DNA of 64,000 nucleotides from positions 186,001 through 250,000 of the forward strand of contig DIYH01000002.1 of assembly GCA_002435755.1 (NCBI GenBank). Direction: 5' to 3'. Shown piece by piece: positions 52,600-62,240 of the stretch (positions are counted from its first letter, which is position 1; each line of letters opens with the position of its first letter). Position numbers and translations under genes: made by a program. The DNA comes from Flammeovirgaceae bacterium UBA6059. GTDB lineage: Bacteria > Bacteroidota > Bacteroidia > Cytophagales > Cyclobacteriaceae. The notes beneath the pieces were generated by a model that was given only the letters and a program-made list of their open reading frames with translations, had not been told where the DNA came from and did not search any database.

Positions 52600-54819
52600 A
52601 TGATGACACTTTTTCGACTATTGCTTATTCTGGCCACAGTGCTGTCAACCATGTCTCTTTTTGGACAAGATGTCGATGATGAAAATTTTCCACCTCCTGA
52701 TAATCCTCCAATAGTTAAAGCCACTAAAGCTAATAGTTTATTAAAAATAGACGGCAGGCTTGATGAACCGGCATGGGCAGGTGCTGAAGCCATTACCGAC
52801 TTTTTTAGAATGGAGCCTCGACAAGGAGGGGAATACATGCACAATACAGAAGTAAAGCTTCTTTACGATGAGAAGAACCTATATGTGGGAGCTTTTTGTA
52901 AAGATTCCTTAGGGCGTCAAGGTGTGCGAGTACAGGATTTAAGAAGAGACTTTCAGTGGGGGGAGAATGATATCTTCTTTGTACAATTAGATCCACAAAA
53001 CTTAAAACAGTACTGTGTTTCTTTTCAGACTACACCCTATGGTAATCAACGAGACCTACAAAATTTTAATGACAACAATACCGACAATGATTGGAATGCT
53101 CTGTGGTCGGTGCGTACACAGCGAACGGATTCCGGTTACTTCGCCGAGTTTGCGATCCCTTTCAAATCTATTCGTTATGAGGAAATTAAGCCCGGAGCAT
53201 CACCGACCTGGGGTGTGACATTCAGCCGCCTGGCGCGGAGGGACTATGAGCAAACTGTTTTTCCGGCTATACCACAGTCTTTTTCACCTTACCGGATGAC
53301 CTATGCCGCACAATTGGAAGGCCTGGAGCTTCCCCCACCAAGTGCTAACGTGCGAATAGAGCCTTACCTGCTCTATCAATATGATAACATAGAAGATGGC
53401 TCAACTACCATCACTGAAGGAGACGTCAAGCTTGGTGGAGATGTCAAATGGGCCATCAATCCCAGTTCCGTACTGGATATGACCTTTAACACAGATTTTG
53501 CCCAGGCTGATGTAGATCGGGCAGTCAATAACTTAGAGCGTTTCAACATCTTCTTTCCAGAGCGGCGACAGTTTTTTCTGGAAAACTCGGGTATATGGGC
53601 AGGGGCGAACAATCGGGCGGTCGTGCCATTTTTCAGTCGAACCATCGGACTACAAGGTAATTTCAATGCTGAACCTGCACCCATTGACGCAGGTGGACGT
53701 TATACCATGCGTAATGAAAATCGATCCATCGCCGGATTGTATATTCATCAGGCAGAAACCGACAACTCACCAGCTGCTAATTTTATGGTAGGCCGTTACC
53801 TTCAGAATTACGGTAAGGAAAACAATGTTGGTATAATGTTTACACATCGACTGGATGAACAATCCAGTGAGTTGGGTAGAGAACAGAACAACAATACGAC
53901 CTTGACCGTGGACGGTTTGATCCGCCCAAAGGACACCTGGACCATTTCTTACATGGTCACCAGCTCAAGGGACAATTCCAATGATACGCTGGGTCTTGCG
54001 GGACGAGTTTCTATCCAGAACACTTCAAATCAGTTCTATTTGGGATACATTACAGATTTTGTATCAGAGCGATACAATCCTGACATGGGATTTGTCTTTC
54101 AAAAAAATGTGATGAGACATAGTCCGGGAGGTTACTACATTTGGCGACCTAAAAAGATCCCTTGGATCAGACGGGCAGATCCTGGCGTATTTTTTAATCT
54201 CAACCATGACTTTCAGGAGTTTGGCCAGTTTCAACAGGCCAACATTTACATTTTTCCGGTGTACACCTGGTTCAAAGACAACAGCTTCCTGGAAATCTCT
54301 TTAAGACCCACCTGGCAGAACATCAACTTTGATTTTACACCTTTGGATATACAGGTTGAGCAAGGTGACTATTTCTACACCCGATATTTGATCCGATACA
54401 ATACTGATCAGTCAAAAAAATGGTCAGCCGGGATCGATTATGATTTTGGCGATTTCTATAATGGCACACGCAATACCATCAATTTTTCTGGACGTTTAGC
54501 GCCAGTACCGCACGCGGCACTTACCATTGATTATGAATACAACAATATTCGGGAATTAGGCGAGCAACGCGAAGACTTGGAAACCCATCTCACCACAGTA
54601 GGCACACGATTCGCACTCAATCCAAGAGTCCAGATTTCTGCCTTCTATCAATACAATACGTTCGATGAGCAAGGTCGATGGAATGTACGTGCCAGCTGGG
54701 AGTATAGACCGCTCTCTTTTGTGTATTTGGTGTTTAATGACACTCAAATCGATGAGCTGGACAGTCCTTTTCAGGAGCAGCAGTTTATCGGCAAGATCAC
54801 ATATCTGAAACAGTTTTAA
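52600..54819 (+). CDS. DUF5916 / CBM9-like outer membrane protein
   Basis: About 739 residues from 52600, which follows a GGAAA ribosome-site-like sequence and starts the signal peptide (MMTLFRLLLILATVL...FGQ); 52576 is possible but would place start codon and operator close together. The N-terminal carbohydrate-binding family 9-like domain spans about 40-215 (KIDGRLDEPAW, NDIFFVQLDPQ). The rest is the DUF5916 beta-barrel-like region, with ERRQFFLENSGIW and alternating aromatic strands, ending in Phe (TYLKQF) as outer membrane barrels do. Zinc-locus context suggests a surface role, function unknown. Confidence 0.86.
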   Translation: MMTLFRLLLILATVLSTMSLFGQDVDDENFPPPDNPPIVKATKANSLLKIDGRLDEPAWAGAEAITDFFRMEPRQGGEYMHNTEVKLLYDEKNLYVGAFCKDSLGRQGVRVQDLRRDFQWGENDIFFVQLDPQNLKQYCVSFQTTPYGNQRDLQNFNDNNTDNDWNALWSVRTQRTDSGYFAEFAIPFKSIRYEEIKPGASPTWGVTFSRLARRDYEQTVFPAIPQSFSPYRMTYAAQLEGLELPPPSANVRIEPYLLYQYDNIEDGSTTITEGDVKLGGDVKWAINPSSVLDMTFNTDFAQADVDRAVNNLERFNIFFPERRQFFLENSGIWAGANNRAVVPFFSRTIGLQGNFNAEPAPIDAGGRYTMRNENRSIAGLYIHQAETDNSPAANFMVGRYLQNYGKENNVGIMFTHRLDEQSSELGREQNNNTTLTVDGLIRPKDTWTISYMVTSSRDNSNDTLGLAGRVSIQNTSNQFYLGYITDFVSERYNPDMGFVFQKNVMRHSPGGYYIWRPKKIPWIRRADPGVFFNLNHDFQEFGQFQQANIYIFPVYTWFKDNSFLEISLRPTWQNINFDFTPLDIQVEQGDYFYTRYLIRYNTDQSKKWSAGIDYDFGDFYNGTRNTINFSGRLAPVPHAALTIDYEYNNIRELGEQREDLETHLTTVGTRFALNPRVQISAFYQYNTFDEQGRWNVRASWEYRPLSFVYLVFNDTQIDELDSPFQEQQFIGKITYLKQF

Positions 54820-55160
54820 ACAAAACGCTCTCTCACTTCCTGTAGCAAAAATGTATTTTGCTTGATATAGGAAAAGTAGATATGATCTCTTTTGACGGAT
54901 TGCCTGGACTGCTCGTTAAGCATTAACGAAAAGCCATTGTTTTGATATTCTTATTCTGTCGAATCTGAAGAGTGAAGTTGGTTGAGACGTCCTTCGGATA
55001 GATCCACTTCACCATAACCGGATTATGCAACAGTCATCTACTGGCAGTTTACCACCCATATAATAAGTTGTGTTCATAGGCCCTATTTACGGTCCTATGG
55101 GCTGTAAACAGCTATTATCAAAATAAACCTGATTGTAATAATGTCGAAGGCTTAATACAT
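54820..55160. other. Gap without recognised genes
   Basis: No credible reading frame or RNA gene was recognised. It holds a weak CATAGG/CCTATG inverted repeat near 55076-55100. The next palindrome follows at 55161, so the right end of this gap probably contains a promoter. Confidence 0.5.
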
Positions 55161-55175
55161 TGCAACAATGTTGCA
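55161..55175. promoter_or_regulatory. 7-1-7 palindrome D (Zur/Fur-type operator candidate)
   Basis: TGCAACAATGTTGCA with perfect 7-base arms. It stands before the small reading frame at 55184 and, further on, the T9SS-DUF4625 genes. Confidence 0.78.
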
Positions 55176-55183
55176 TTAATAAG

Positions 55184-55471
55184 ATGTTTGCTTACATAAT
55201 AGTGAGTTTCTTGTTTATGGCCCTGCTATCGTTTCTACCCAAGAATGCTTCAGTTATCAACAAAAAAATGGGGTTGATATCCACCATCGGAGAAATTCAG
55301 ACGAACAGGGTTAATGGATCGATTACCGCGGATGGCGTTTTATTGGATTGGTTTATCCTAATTTTTGTCAGACCCACCTACCATACTACCAGTACAGGTC
55401 TATCATCTGCGAGCAGGGAGTATTCCGGATTTTTTACAACAAAACCTCAAGGTAAATCTAAGTATAGATGA
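55184..55471 (+). CDS. Small hypothetical protein, uncertain
   Basis: 95 residues from the ATG at 55184, nine bases after a perfect palindrome. The N-terminal 20 residues are hydrophobic (MFAYIIVSFLFMALLSFLP), consistent with a signal or membrane anchor; the remainder has no recognisable domain. A start at 55160 would put the palindrome in the coding sequence and is rejected. About 120 bases separate it from the next gene. It could be a real small regulon member or a chance frame or remnant. Confidence 0.3.
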   Translation: MFAYIIVSFLFMALLSFLPKNASVINKKMGLISTIGEIQTNRVNGSITADGVLLDWFILIFVRPTYHTTSTGLSSASREYSGFFTTKPQGKSKYR

Positions 55472-55593
55472 ATTCTTCATTGAGACAACTTTTTCCAATG
55501 CCTTCTGAGCTTAGACTATAAATGAAGTGAGATCATTAGCTAGCATTCTAACCTTATCATCACTATAGAGAACAAAAGCAATTAAACAGATAT

Positions 55594-57756
55594 ATGATGA
55601 AATCTATACTTTTTCACCTCATTATTAAAAAGGAATTTGCAATAGCAATGTTTCTAGGGTTGTCACTAGTTGGTGCGAAGGCCCAAGACATTACATGGAC
55701 ATGGCAAAACCCCTTTCCGTCTGGTAACAGCCATTTTGATGTGGCTTGGATCAATGATCAGACGGTGTATGTGTCAGGTATTAAAGGGCAGTTTTTTCGT
55801 TCTACAGACTTTGGAGCAACCTGGGAGATTTCAGATGTTCCTACTAATGCCGGAGTAAGAGAAATTCACTTTCTTAGTGAAACTGAAGGTTGGGCTGCTA
55901 CAGACAATGGTGAAATATGGAACACCACCAATAGCGGTACTACCTGGACCCTACAGTTTGAAGACCCGTCTGGCTCAACACTTAGAGACATACATTTTTA
56001 TGATGAAAGTATAGGCTATGCTGTGGGGGATGCAGGTTTTGCAGAAAATATTCTTTTCAGAACGGCCGATGGAGGCGAAAATTGGGAACAAGCTGACTTG
56101 CCTATCAGAGCCGGAGCAGCTTTTTATGGAATGTTTTTCGTTAGAGCCATAAATGCAGATACTGTACTAAGTGTAGGATGGGATAATACCTTTTTTAGTA
56201 GTTATGACGGTGGTGTTAGTTGGGATACAACTCATCTTCCTCTATCCGCTGGTGGATTCTATGAAGGTGGACATTTTGTAAATGACAGTACGGGGTTTTT
56301 AGTAGGTCCAAATGCTGCGATCCTTAAAACGCTCAATTACGGAGATTCCTGGGAAGTAATGGCAGGTAGTGCAGACTCAACAGATCAAAACACTCATTAC
56401 TTCTCAGAAGTGTTTTTTCTAAACCAGAACGTTGGATGGGTAAGTAGTTTTGGTTGTCTCTACAATACGACCGATGGTGGAGATACTTGGGCACGCACTT
56501 GTGAAGGAACCTATGGGACGAATAGAAAATCATATATTGGATTCAATGATCAGAATCAGGGAATCGCAGTAGCTAACTTAGAAATCTACACAACTACTGA
56601 TGGTGGATCCAACTTCAATCTGGTCTTGCCTGTTGATCCTGTGAATACATGGAGTGCAATTAGTGAGGCGGAAGGAGAGCTCTTTGTGACTGGAAGTGAG
56701 GGAGAAATATTTCACTCTAGCAATGACGGATTAGAATGGAGTATCATAAGTACGCCAACCGATGCGAGGTTAACTGACTTAAGCTTCATTGATCCAAGTA
56801 ATGGATGGGTAGTAGGAAGAGATAGTACACTGCTCAGAACGAGCGATGGAGGAGCCACATGGCAAGCTCTGGATGCTGATTACAACAGCAATTTTAATGG
56901 AATCTATGCCTGGAATAATACAGATGCCGTTGTGGTAGGGAATGCAGGAGCTATTTTTAAAACCACAGATGGCGGTGAGGACTGGACACAAGCAAACATC
57001 GAAACAGATAACAATATCAATGCTGTACATTTTCCTAGCGCAAATACTGGTTACGTAGTAGGAAGATCGGGTTTAATGGCTGCTACTACTGATGGTGGGG
57101 TGAATTGGACGATTCAAGATGCGGGTGTTCTTTCCCATTTAAATGACGTGTTTTTTGTTGATGAGATGATTGGGTATGCGGTAGGTAACTCAGGACAGAT
57201 CTTGTTTACCGACGATGGCGGGGCTATATGGACACCACAAGTAAGTCGTCAGTCTTCCACTTTGTACTCGGTTTTCTTTCTGGATGCTGATAACGGCTTT
57301 GTGACAGGTCGCGGCTTTGTGCTGGTTACCAAAGATGGAGGTCAGACATGGGAAGAACAAAACACGCCTTCTGGAAACTTACTCAATGATGTGCTATTCA
57401 CAGCGCCTGATAAGGGTTGGGTAGTTGGCTCCAATGGTAACATTTTGTACTTCGGTGAAGACCTTGATACTGTGACGGGAGTTCTATCGCTGTTTGAGGA
57501 AGAGAGTACTGCTATTAAGGTATTTCCTAATCCATCTGCTTATCAAACAACGATTGCTCTACCTACTTCATTTAATGGAAGAGGAACCCTAAGGGTATTT
57601 CAAATCTCAGGTCAGTTGGCTTATAGCGGAGAACTCTCTTTTGTCGAGGGCCAAAGCCAGTGGATTGTATCTCCTAGTTTAAAAAATGGCGTATATGGTT
57701 TTCAACTCATTGTAGACAATCAAATCAGGGGAGGTAAAATGCTGATTCGGCGATAA
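55594..57756 (+). CDS. YCF48/BNR-repeat protein with T9SS sorting domain
   Basis: 720 residues: N-terminal signal region (GLSLVGAKAQ near 30), then about thirteen repeats ending in a (T/S)xDGGxxW-type motif (TADGGENWEQ, TTDGGDTWAR, TTDGGEDWTQ, TKDGGQTWEE), forming one or two beta-propellers of the YCF48/sialidase-like type. The C-terminus (about 640-720; VFPNPSAYQTT ... KNGVYGFQL) is a type A T9SS sorting domain, so the protein should be exported and anchored at the cell surface. Likely binds a surface or extracellular partner. It is 12 bases before the next T9SS cargo gene. Confidence 0.88.
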   Translation: MMKSILFHLIIKKEFAIAMFLGLSLVGAKAQDITWTWQNPFPSGNSHFDVAWINDQTVYVSGIKGQFFRSTDFGATWEISDVPTNAGVREIHFLSETEGWAATDNGEIWNTTNSGTTWTLQFEDPSGSTLRDIHFYDESIGYAVGDAGFAENILFRTADGGENWEQADLPIRAGAAFYGMFFVRAINADTVLSVGWDNTFFSSYDGGVSWDTTHLPLSAGGFYEGGHFVNDSTGFLVGPNAAILKTLNYGDSWEVMAGSADSTDQNTHYFSEVFFLNQNVGWVSSFGCLYNTTDGGDTWARTCEGTYGTNRKSYIGFNDQNQGIAVANLEIYTTTDGGSNFNLVLPVDPVNTWSAISEAEGELFVTGSEGEIFHSSNDGLEWSIISTPTDARLTDLSFIDPSNGWVVGRDSTLLRTSDGGATWQALDADYNSNFNGIYAWNNTDAVVVGNAGAIFKTTDGGEDWTQANIETDNNINAVHFPSANTGYVVGRSGLMAATTDGGVNWTIQDAGVLSHLNDVFFVDEMIGYAVGNSGQILFTDDGGAIWTPQVSRQSSTLYSVFFLDADNGFVTGRGFVLVTKDGGQTWEEQNTPSGNLLNDVLFTAPDKGWVVGSNGNILYFGEDLDTVTGVLSLFEEESTAIKVFPNPSAYQTTIALPTSFNGRGTLRVFQISGQLAYSGELSFVEGQSQWIVSPSLKNGVYGFQLIVDNQIRGGKMLIRR

Positions 57757-57768
57757 AATATTTGTAAG

Positions 57769-58710
57769 ATGATTAAGCAGCTGATTTGTACTAGCCTCAT
57801 TGTTTTGATCACAACCTTAGCTTATGCTCAGGAGCCAGATACTTTATCTAATTTATCGGAAGGCGAAACGCTTTATGCTCCCAAGTATGATGGTCCAGGT
57901 CAGTGGGGATTTGTACTAGGCCAAAATTCATCATTCAGGCAGCAATTTGCTGAAAAATATGATATTGAAGGGGATGCTAGGGTTATGGGACTTGTCGTTC
58001 ATTTGAGCGGTACCTATCAGAATTCAGAGAATTACGTGGAATTCAATGTATATGAAGTAGCCACCGACGGTTTACCTGGTTCACGTCTGGGAGGAAAGCA
58101 AATCTTCTATAAAGACCTGGACCTCTCAGGTGATCCGATGACAGTTACTTTTTCTTCTCCGTTACCAGTAGCGAATTCTTTTTTCGTCACCTTTAATGTA
58201 CTGGACTATTTGCACGGTGGTTTTGAAGGTGATACTCTGGGGCTGATGGCCGGACTGCCGGGTTCACGTCAAGAGGGTGACTTGGAGAACTTTGGTAGAA
58301 ATGCGGTTCAGGCGCATAACCACAATAAAGAGGATTGGAAGGACTTTTACACTCAGAACTTCACGCCTATTGCTACTCATTTTGCATTGTTTCCAATTGT
58401 AGAGGTAGCAGAGATCATTACAGGAACTGAGGATCCTCATGTTAGAGCTGGACAACTGACCTTGTTGCCAACATACCCTAACCCTACAACTGATAAACTC
58501 AACGTCAAGTATTCTCTGAATAGGCCTTCAAATGTCTCAATCTATATTCATGACCTAAAGGGCAGGCAGATGTACTCGAAAGGCCTTGGTGTACAAACTA
58601 TAGGAGAGTATCGGCATGTCATTGGTACCAGCAATTTCCCTGGCGGGATGTATATCTATACGGTCAAGTCAGATAATGTTAAGCTTACCGGAAAAGTTGT
58701 TGTAAACTGA
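57769..58710 (+). CDS. T9SS-sorted secreted protein of unknown function
   Basis: 313 residues with a signal peptide (about 1-20, ending in AYAQ). The N-terminal 210 residues are beta-rich and not recognised; they contain AHNHNKEDW, which could bind metal. The C-terminal 80 residues (TYPNPTTDKLNVKYSL ... PGGMYIYTVKSD) are a type A T9SS sorting domain. Co-transcription with its neighbours is likely from the 12- and 16-base gaps. Confidence 0.82.
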   Translation: MIKQLICTSLIVLITTLAYAQEPDTLSNLSEGETLYAPKYDGPGQWGFVLGQNSSFRQQFAEKYDIEGDARVMGLVVHLSGTYQNSENYVEFNVYEVATDGLPGSRLGGKQIFYKDLDLSGDPMTVTFSSPLPVANSFFVTFNVLDYLHGGFEGDTLGLMAGLPGSRQEGDLENFGRNAVQAHNHNKEDWKDFYTQNFTPIATHFALFPIVEVAEIITGTEDPHVRAGQLTLLPTYPNPTTDKLNVKYSLNRPSNVSIYIHDLKGRQMYSKGLGVQTIGEYRHVIGTSNFPGGMYIYTVKSDNVKLTGKVVVN

Positions 58711-58726
58711 TGATTAGGACAAAAAT

Positions 58727-59539
58727 ATGAAGCTCGGTGGGTCTGAATCGATTATTAAGTGTATTCCATTGCTTTTATTATGGGCCTGTAATGAGGATGG
58801 ACCTACTAACGAAGGACCCGATATACAAAGTCCTGTTATAGAGGTAATCTCTTCTGACCCACAAGCCGGTGAAGGTATGATATGCGGGTCTGAGGAATCA
58901 AATGTTATCCGTGTTACTACCGGTAATGAGATCAATCTAAGCCTTACATTTTCTGACGATCGCAATCTTTCCCAATACAAAATTGATGTTCATAACAATT
59001 TTGACTGCCACTCACATGGAAGACTAGCCGCTTCATGGCAGGTGCTTAGAATAGAAGATGTGTCAGGTAAAAAAATGACTATTGATAAAGTATTGGCCGT
59101 TCCAGAAGATGCGTCGGCTGGTGACTATCATCTCCAGATCCTGTGTATAGATGAATCTGGAAATGAAGCCGAGCCAGTTCTCTACAGCATACAGGTAGAG
59201 AATTCCATTGATAGCATACCGCCGGAACTATTGCTTTCAGAACCTTCTTCTGATGATTTTGCTGTTTCGAAAGGCTCGGACATCAAGTTTCAGGGCACAG
59301 TTATAGACAATTATTCGTTGGGTACAGGAAGGGTTGAAATTACCTACACAGATCCTGAAGGGACTGAATTTTCTCCAATCCAGCAGATTTTTCCTGATTC
59401 GCAGGGTGAAGAAGCTATCGTTGATCTAACATTCACTGTACCTGATTTTGCTATCAGTGGGCAACACCAATTTGTGATTCGGGTCTATGACCGATTTAAT
59501 AATGCTGCGGAAAAAACTTACCGGGTGGATTTTCAATAG
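58727..59539 (+). CDS. DUF4625 lipoprotein
   Basis: 270 residues, lipobox LLWAC (Cys21). Ig-like beta structure throughout, with the DUF4625-type segment HNNFDCHSHG near residue 88, rich in His and Cys and plausible for metal binding. The C-terminal half repeats the Ig-like pattern (PPELLLSEPSSDDFAVSKG ... FVIRVYDRFNN). DUF4625 lipoproteins are often next to TonB receptor genes in Bacteroidetes; here one lies convergent, seven bases away. Probably surface-exposed partner of that receptor (inference). Confidence 0.75.
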   Translation: MKLGGSESIIKCIPLLLLWACNEDGPTNEGPDIQSPVIEVISSDPQAGEGMICGSEESNVIRVTTGNEINLSLTFSDDRNLSQYKIDVHNNFDCHSHGRLAASWQVLRIEDVSGKKMTIDKVLAVPEDASAGDYHLQILCIDESGNEAEPVLYSIQVENSIDSIPPELLLSEPSSDDFAVSKGSDIKFQGTVIDNYSLGTGRVEITYTDPEGTEFSPIQQIFPDSQGEEAIVDLTFTVPDFAISGQHQFVIRVYDRFNNAAEKTYRVDFQ

Positions 59540-59546
59540 ATTTCGA

Positions 59547-61925
59547 TCATTTTTCTATCAGCGAGAAGGGTACTTTCAGTGTAATGGTAAAATTTCGCCC
59601 TTGTTCAGGAAGGTTCAGTAGCCGGTATCTGCTGAGGTGGTTCAAGTAATAGGTGTTAAATAAATTCTGGATAGAGAACATCAGCTCTATGGTCTGATTG
59701 TTCATGTTAATCTCTATACCCGAAGAAAGACTTATCAAAGTATAATCCGGAGTAGGTTCTTCATTGCGATCCACTCGTCTTTGTGCAGCAAAATGTTGAA
59801 CAAGCATTCCCAGGTAAAGGTTGGAAAACATCCCTTCTCGGAGGGGTAAATTATATTCAACTTCCCCTAATACCGAAAATGGAGGAGTGAAAGGGAGTGC
59901 AAGTTCAGTGTTTAGGTTATAATTCCAGACGTATTCCAGCGCGGTTTTGAGGCGCAAGGATTTAAACAAAGCGTATTCAAGGCTGGATTCTACACCAGTA
60001 AAAATAGCATCATCCTGACGATAACGATAGACTTGTCCACCCTCAGGCAAAGTAGAAAACTGAGCAGTCGGACCTAGATAGATGTATTGATCAAAATAAT
60101 TGAAAAATGGGGTTAAGCTGAAGTAAAGCTTTTCTTTCCGGTAGGTCAGGTTTAGATCCGCTTGCCAACCCCTCTCAGTGGTCAACGTGCTATCTCCGAA
60201 TTCATGACGGAAGGTACCGTGATGGATGCCGTTAGCAGAAAGCTCAGGTGCAGTGGGTATTTTGAAACTACTTCCTAGGTTTAGTTTGGCATTAAAACGC
60301 TGGTGTGGGTAGTATGAAACACCCATCCCTCCGGAGAAATTAGAGAAACGCCTTTCTACATTTCCACTTCTTGTATCATGCCCGATGATGTTTTCCTGAT
60401 CACCATATACAGGTTCCGTATACTCTTCTATATCCCTGTAACCATAATCCAACCTGGCACCAGCATTTATGGAAGTCTTCTTATTGATTTGATATTCCTC
60501 GTAAGCAAAAACACCGATATTACCTGAAGTGAAATCCGAGAGCAAGTATTCAAACCCACTTCTTTTATTGAATTGATACTGCGTTTGGAAGCCATAAATC
60601 CCTTTGAGTTTATCAGTGATTTGATGATTATACTTGGCGTTAGCAGAAAGCGTCTGCAGGGTTAGTCCCAGCGCTAGTGTTCCTTCTGTTCTAGGCCCTT
60701 TCCCATGGGCATGAGGGTTGGATTCTTCCCTGCGATAATTATTCTGGTAACCTATGTCAAGCTCCAGCCAGTCTCTCTCAAAATGAATAATACCATTGGC
60801 AATCACTTTAAAATGTTCAGTTACCTGTCGGGGTAATGCTATGTTTCGGGTATCTCCGTCGGGGGTTAGTTGATATGCTCTTGGAATACCCAAAGCCCCT
60901 GAGAAGAACCCAGCTTTTTGATGAAAATTGCTGACTGTGATAGTTGCTTGTCCCCACTGTTCTTCCAGACCTACCATGGCTGTAACATTTCTTTCCCTGC
61001 CTGCGGTATTTTTTAGAGCTTGATCGTAAATCGGCAAAACAAAGCTGTTATAGATAAAGCTGTCAGCAGGTACTCGGTAGTCACCGAAATCTTGGGTAGA
61101 AAACCTGATCCTAAACACTTTGCCTTCTCTATTACCCTGAAGCATGGTAGAGGTACCCAACAAGTGGTTGTTGCTTTTGTAAGTTCCCAGGAAGCTGGCA
61201 CTCAAAGTATTAATTCGAGGTAACGGTGGAGGTAATATGTTGATCACACCTCCCATACCATCTGAACCATATAACAGGGAGGATGGCCCTTTAATAACCT
61301 CCACCCTCTCGGGCGAATACTGGTCAATCTCCAACCCATGATCCGCCCCCCACTGCTGGCCTTCTTGCTTCACTCCTTGGTCGGTAACGATTATCCTGTT
61401 AAAACTCATTCCCCGGATTACAGGCTTGGCGATACCAACACCGGTATTGATGGCATTGATCCCAGGCACTTTTTGTAGTGCATTGACAAACGTATTGCTG
61501 CTACTCTTTTCCAGAAAGGAACGATCTATGGTTTGGATAGTCATAGACTGTTCCTTAGGTCCAGATTTGAAGGGGTCTGCCACTACCCTAACTTCATTCA
61601 GTTCTAACAAGTCAGTGACAAGTTGAAAATTCTTGTTGAGCTTATCACCTACTAATGTGATGGTTTGGATGATGGTTTCATAGCCTATATAGGCTATCTG
61701 CAAGTCGTGAATGCCCTCCTTAAGACCACTAATTCTGTATCTGCCATTAACATCGGTTATTGCACCTATCCCTAGTTCTTCGATCTGAATGGTAGCCCCT
61801 GGCAAAGGCTCACCTCTTGTGTTTTTGATGATCCCGCTTATTGTATAGCCATCATCCTGGGCGTATGCAGTAAAACTGACGTAGGACATCAGCAAAACAA
61901 AGTAAGCACAGTTTGAGAAGTTCAT
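59547..61925 (-). CDS. TonB-dependent receptor, ZnuD-like
   Basis: About 792 residues from 61925, which starts a signal peptide (MNFSNCAYFVLLMSYVSFTAYAQ); 61949 is possible. Carboxypeptidase-regulatory-like domain (about 25-105), plug domain (about 120-230; PVIRGMSFNRIIV, DHGLEIDQYSPERVEVIKGPSSLLYGSDGMGGV in parts), then a 22-strand barrel ending in Phe-containing strands. The plug DHG motif and the barrel segment PTAPELSANGIHHGTF resemble the zinc receptor ZnuD family (recalled pattern), and NPHAHGKG is His-rich. It imports a substrate across the outer membrane with TonB energy; zinc is the favoured guess. Convergent with the DUF4625 gene. Confidence 0.85.
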   Translation of the reverse strand: MNFSNCAYFVLLMSYVSFTAYAQDDGYTISGIIKNTRGEPLPGATIQIEELGIGAITDVNGRYRISGLKEGIHDLQIAYIGYETIIQTITLVGDKLNKNFQLVTDLLELNEVRVVADPFKSGPKEQSMTIQTIDRSFLEKSSSNTFVNALQKVPGINAINTGVGIAKPVIRGMSFNRIIVTDQGVKQEGQQWGADHGLEIDQYSPERVEVIKGPSSLLYGSDGMGGVINILPPPLPRINTLSASFLGTYKSNNHLLGTSTMLQGNREGKVFRIRFSTQDFGDYRVPADSFIYNSFVLPIYDQALKNTAGRERNVTAMVGLEEQWGQATITVSNFHQKAGFFSGALGIPRAYQLTPDGDTRNIALPRQVTEHFKVIANGIIHFERDWLELDIGYQNNYRREESNPHAHGKGPRTEGTLALGLTLQTLSANAKYNHQITDKLKGIYGFQTQYQFNKRSGFEYLLSDFTSGNIGVFAYEEYQINKKTSINAGARLDYGYRDIEEYTEPVYGDQENIIGHDTRSGNVERRFSNFSGGMGVSYYPHQRFNAKLNLGSSFKIPTAPELSANGIHHGTFRHEFGDSTLTTERGWQADLNLTYRKEKLYFSLTPFFNYFDQYIYLGPTAQFSTLPEGGQVYRYRQDDAIFTGVESSLEYALFKSLRLKTALEYVWNYNLNTELALPFTPPFSVLGEVEYNLPLREGMFSNLYLGMLVQHFAAQRRVDRNEEPTPDYTLISLSSGIEINMNNQTIELMFSIQNLFNTYYLNHLSRYRLLNLPEQGRNFTITLKVPFSLIEK

Positions 61926-62240
61926 TATTGGAAGAGGAATTCTCTGCAATGAGGAATTCTTCTTGGTTGACCGTTTCCTTATTCTGACCCTCTAAAAATA
62001 ACCATTCCCGCTTTCTTGTCTGTTGTGACTTCCATGTCTTTCCTAGATATTGGTGAACTTGATTGACTCTCTTGGAACGACCTAAGAACTTGTATAGAAT
62101 GTTTTTGGAATTTCTTTAGTAGCCTCTTTAAGGAGAGCATCTTATCACAATTTCAGGAAACGTAGCTGAGAAATATTAACTAAGAATATCAAGTAAAGGA
62201 ACGATCACTTGTCTGAAGCAGTTTTAACCTCAAAGACAGA
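61926..62240. other. Divergent gap between TonB receptor and flavoprotein
   Basis: No gene recognised. GAGGAATTCT occurs twice, 17 bases apart (61934-61943 and 61951-61960), in the receptor leader. No copy of the 7-1-7 palindrome was found, unlike the other units of the locus. Confidence 0.5.

Noticed and set aside
25911..55175. Palindromes as transposon ends or REP elements
   Set aside because: They are short, lie only before transcription units, have 7-1-7 operator symmetry and are not accompanied by a transposase or target duplications.
55160..55471. Longer start (TTG at 55160) for the small gene
   Set aside because: This would place the perfect palindrome inside the coding sequence; ATG at 55184 is more sensible.
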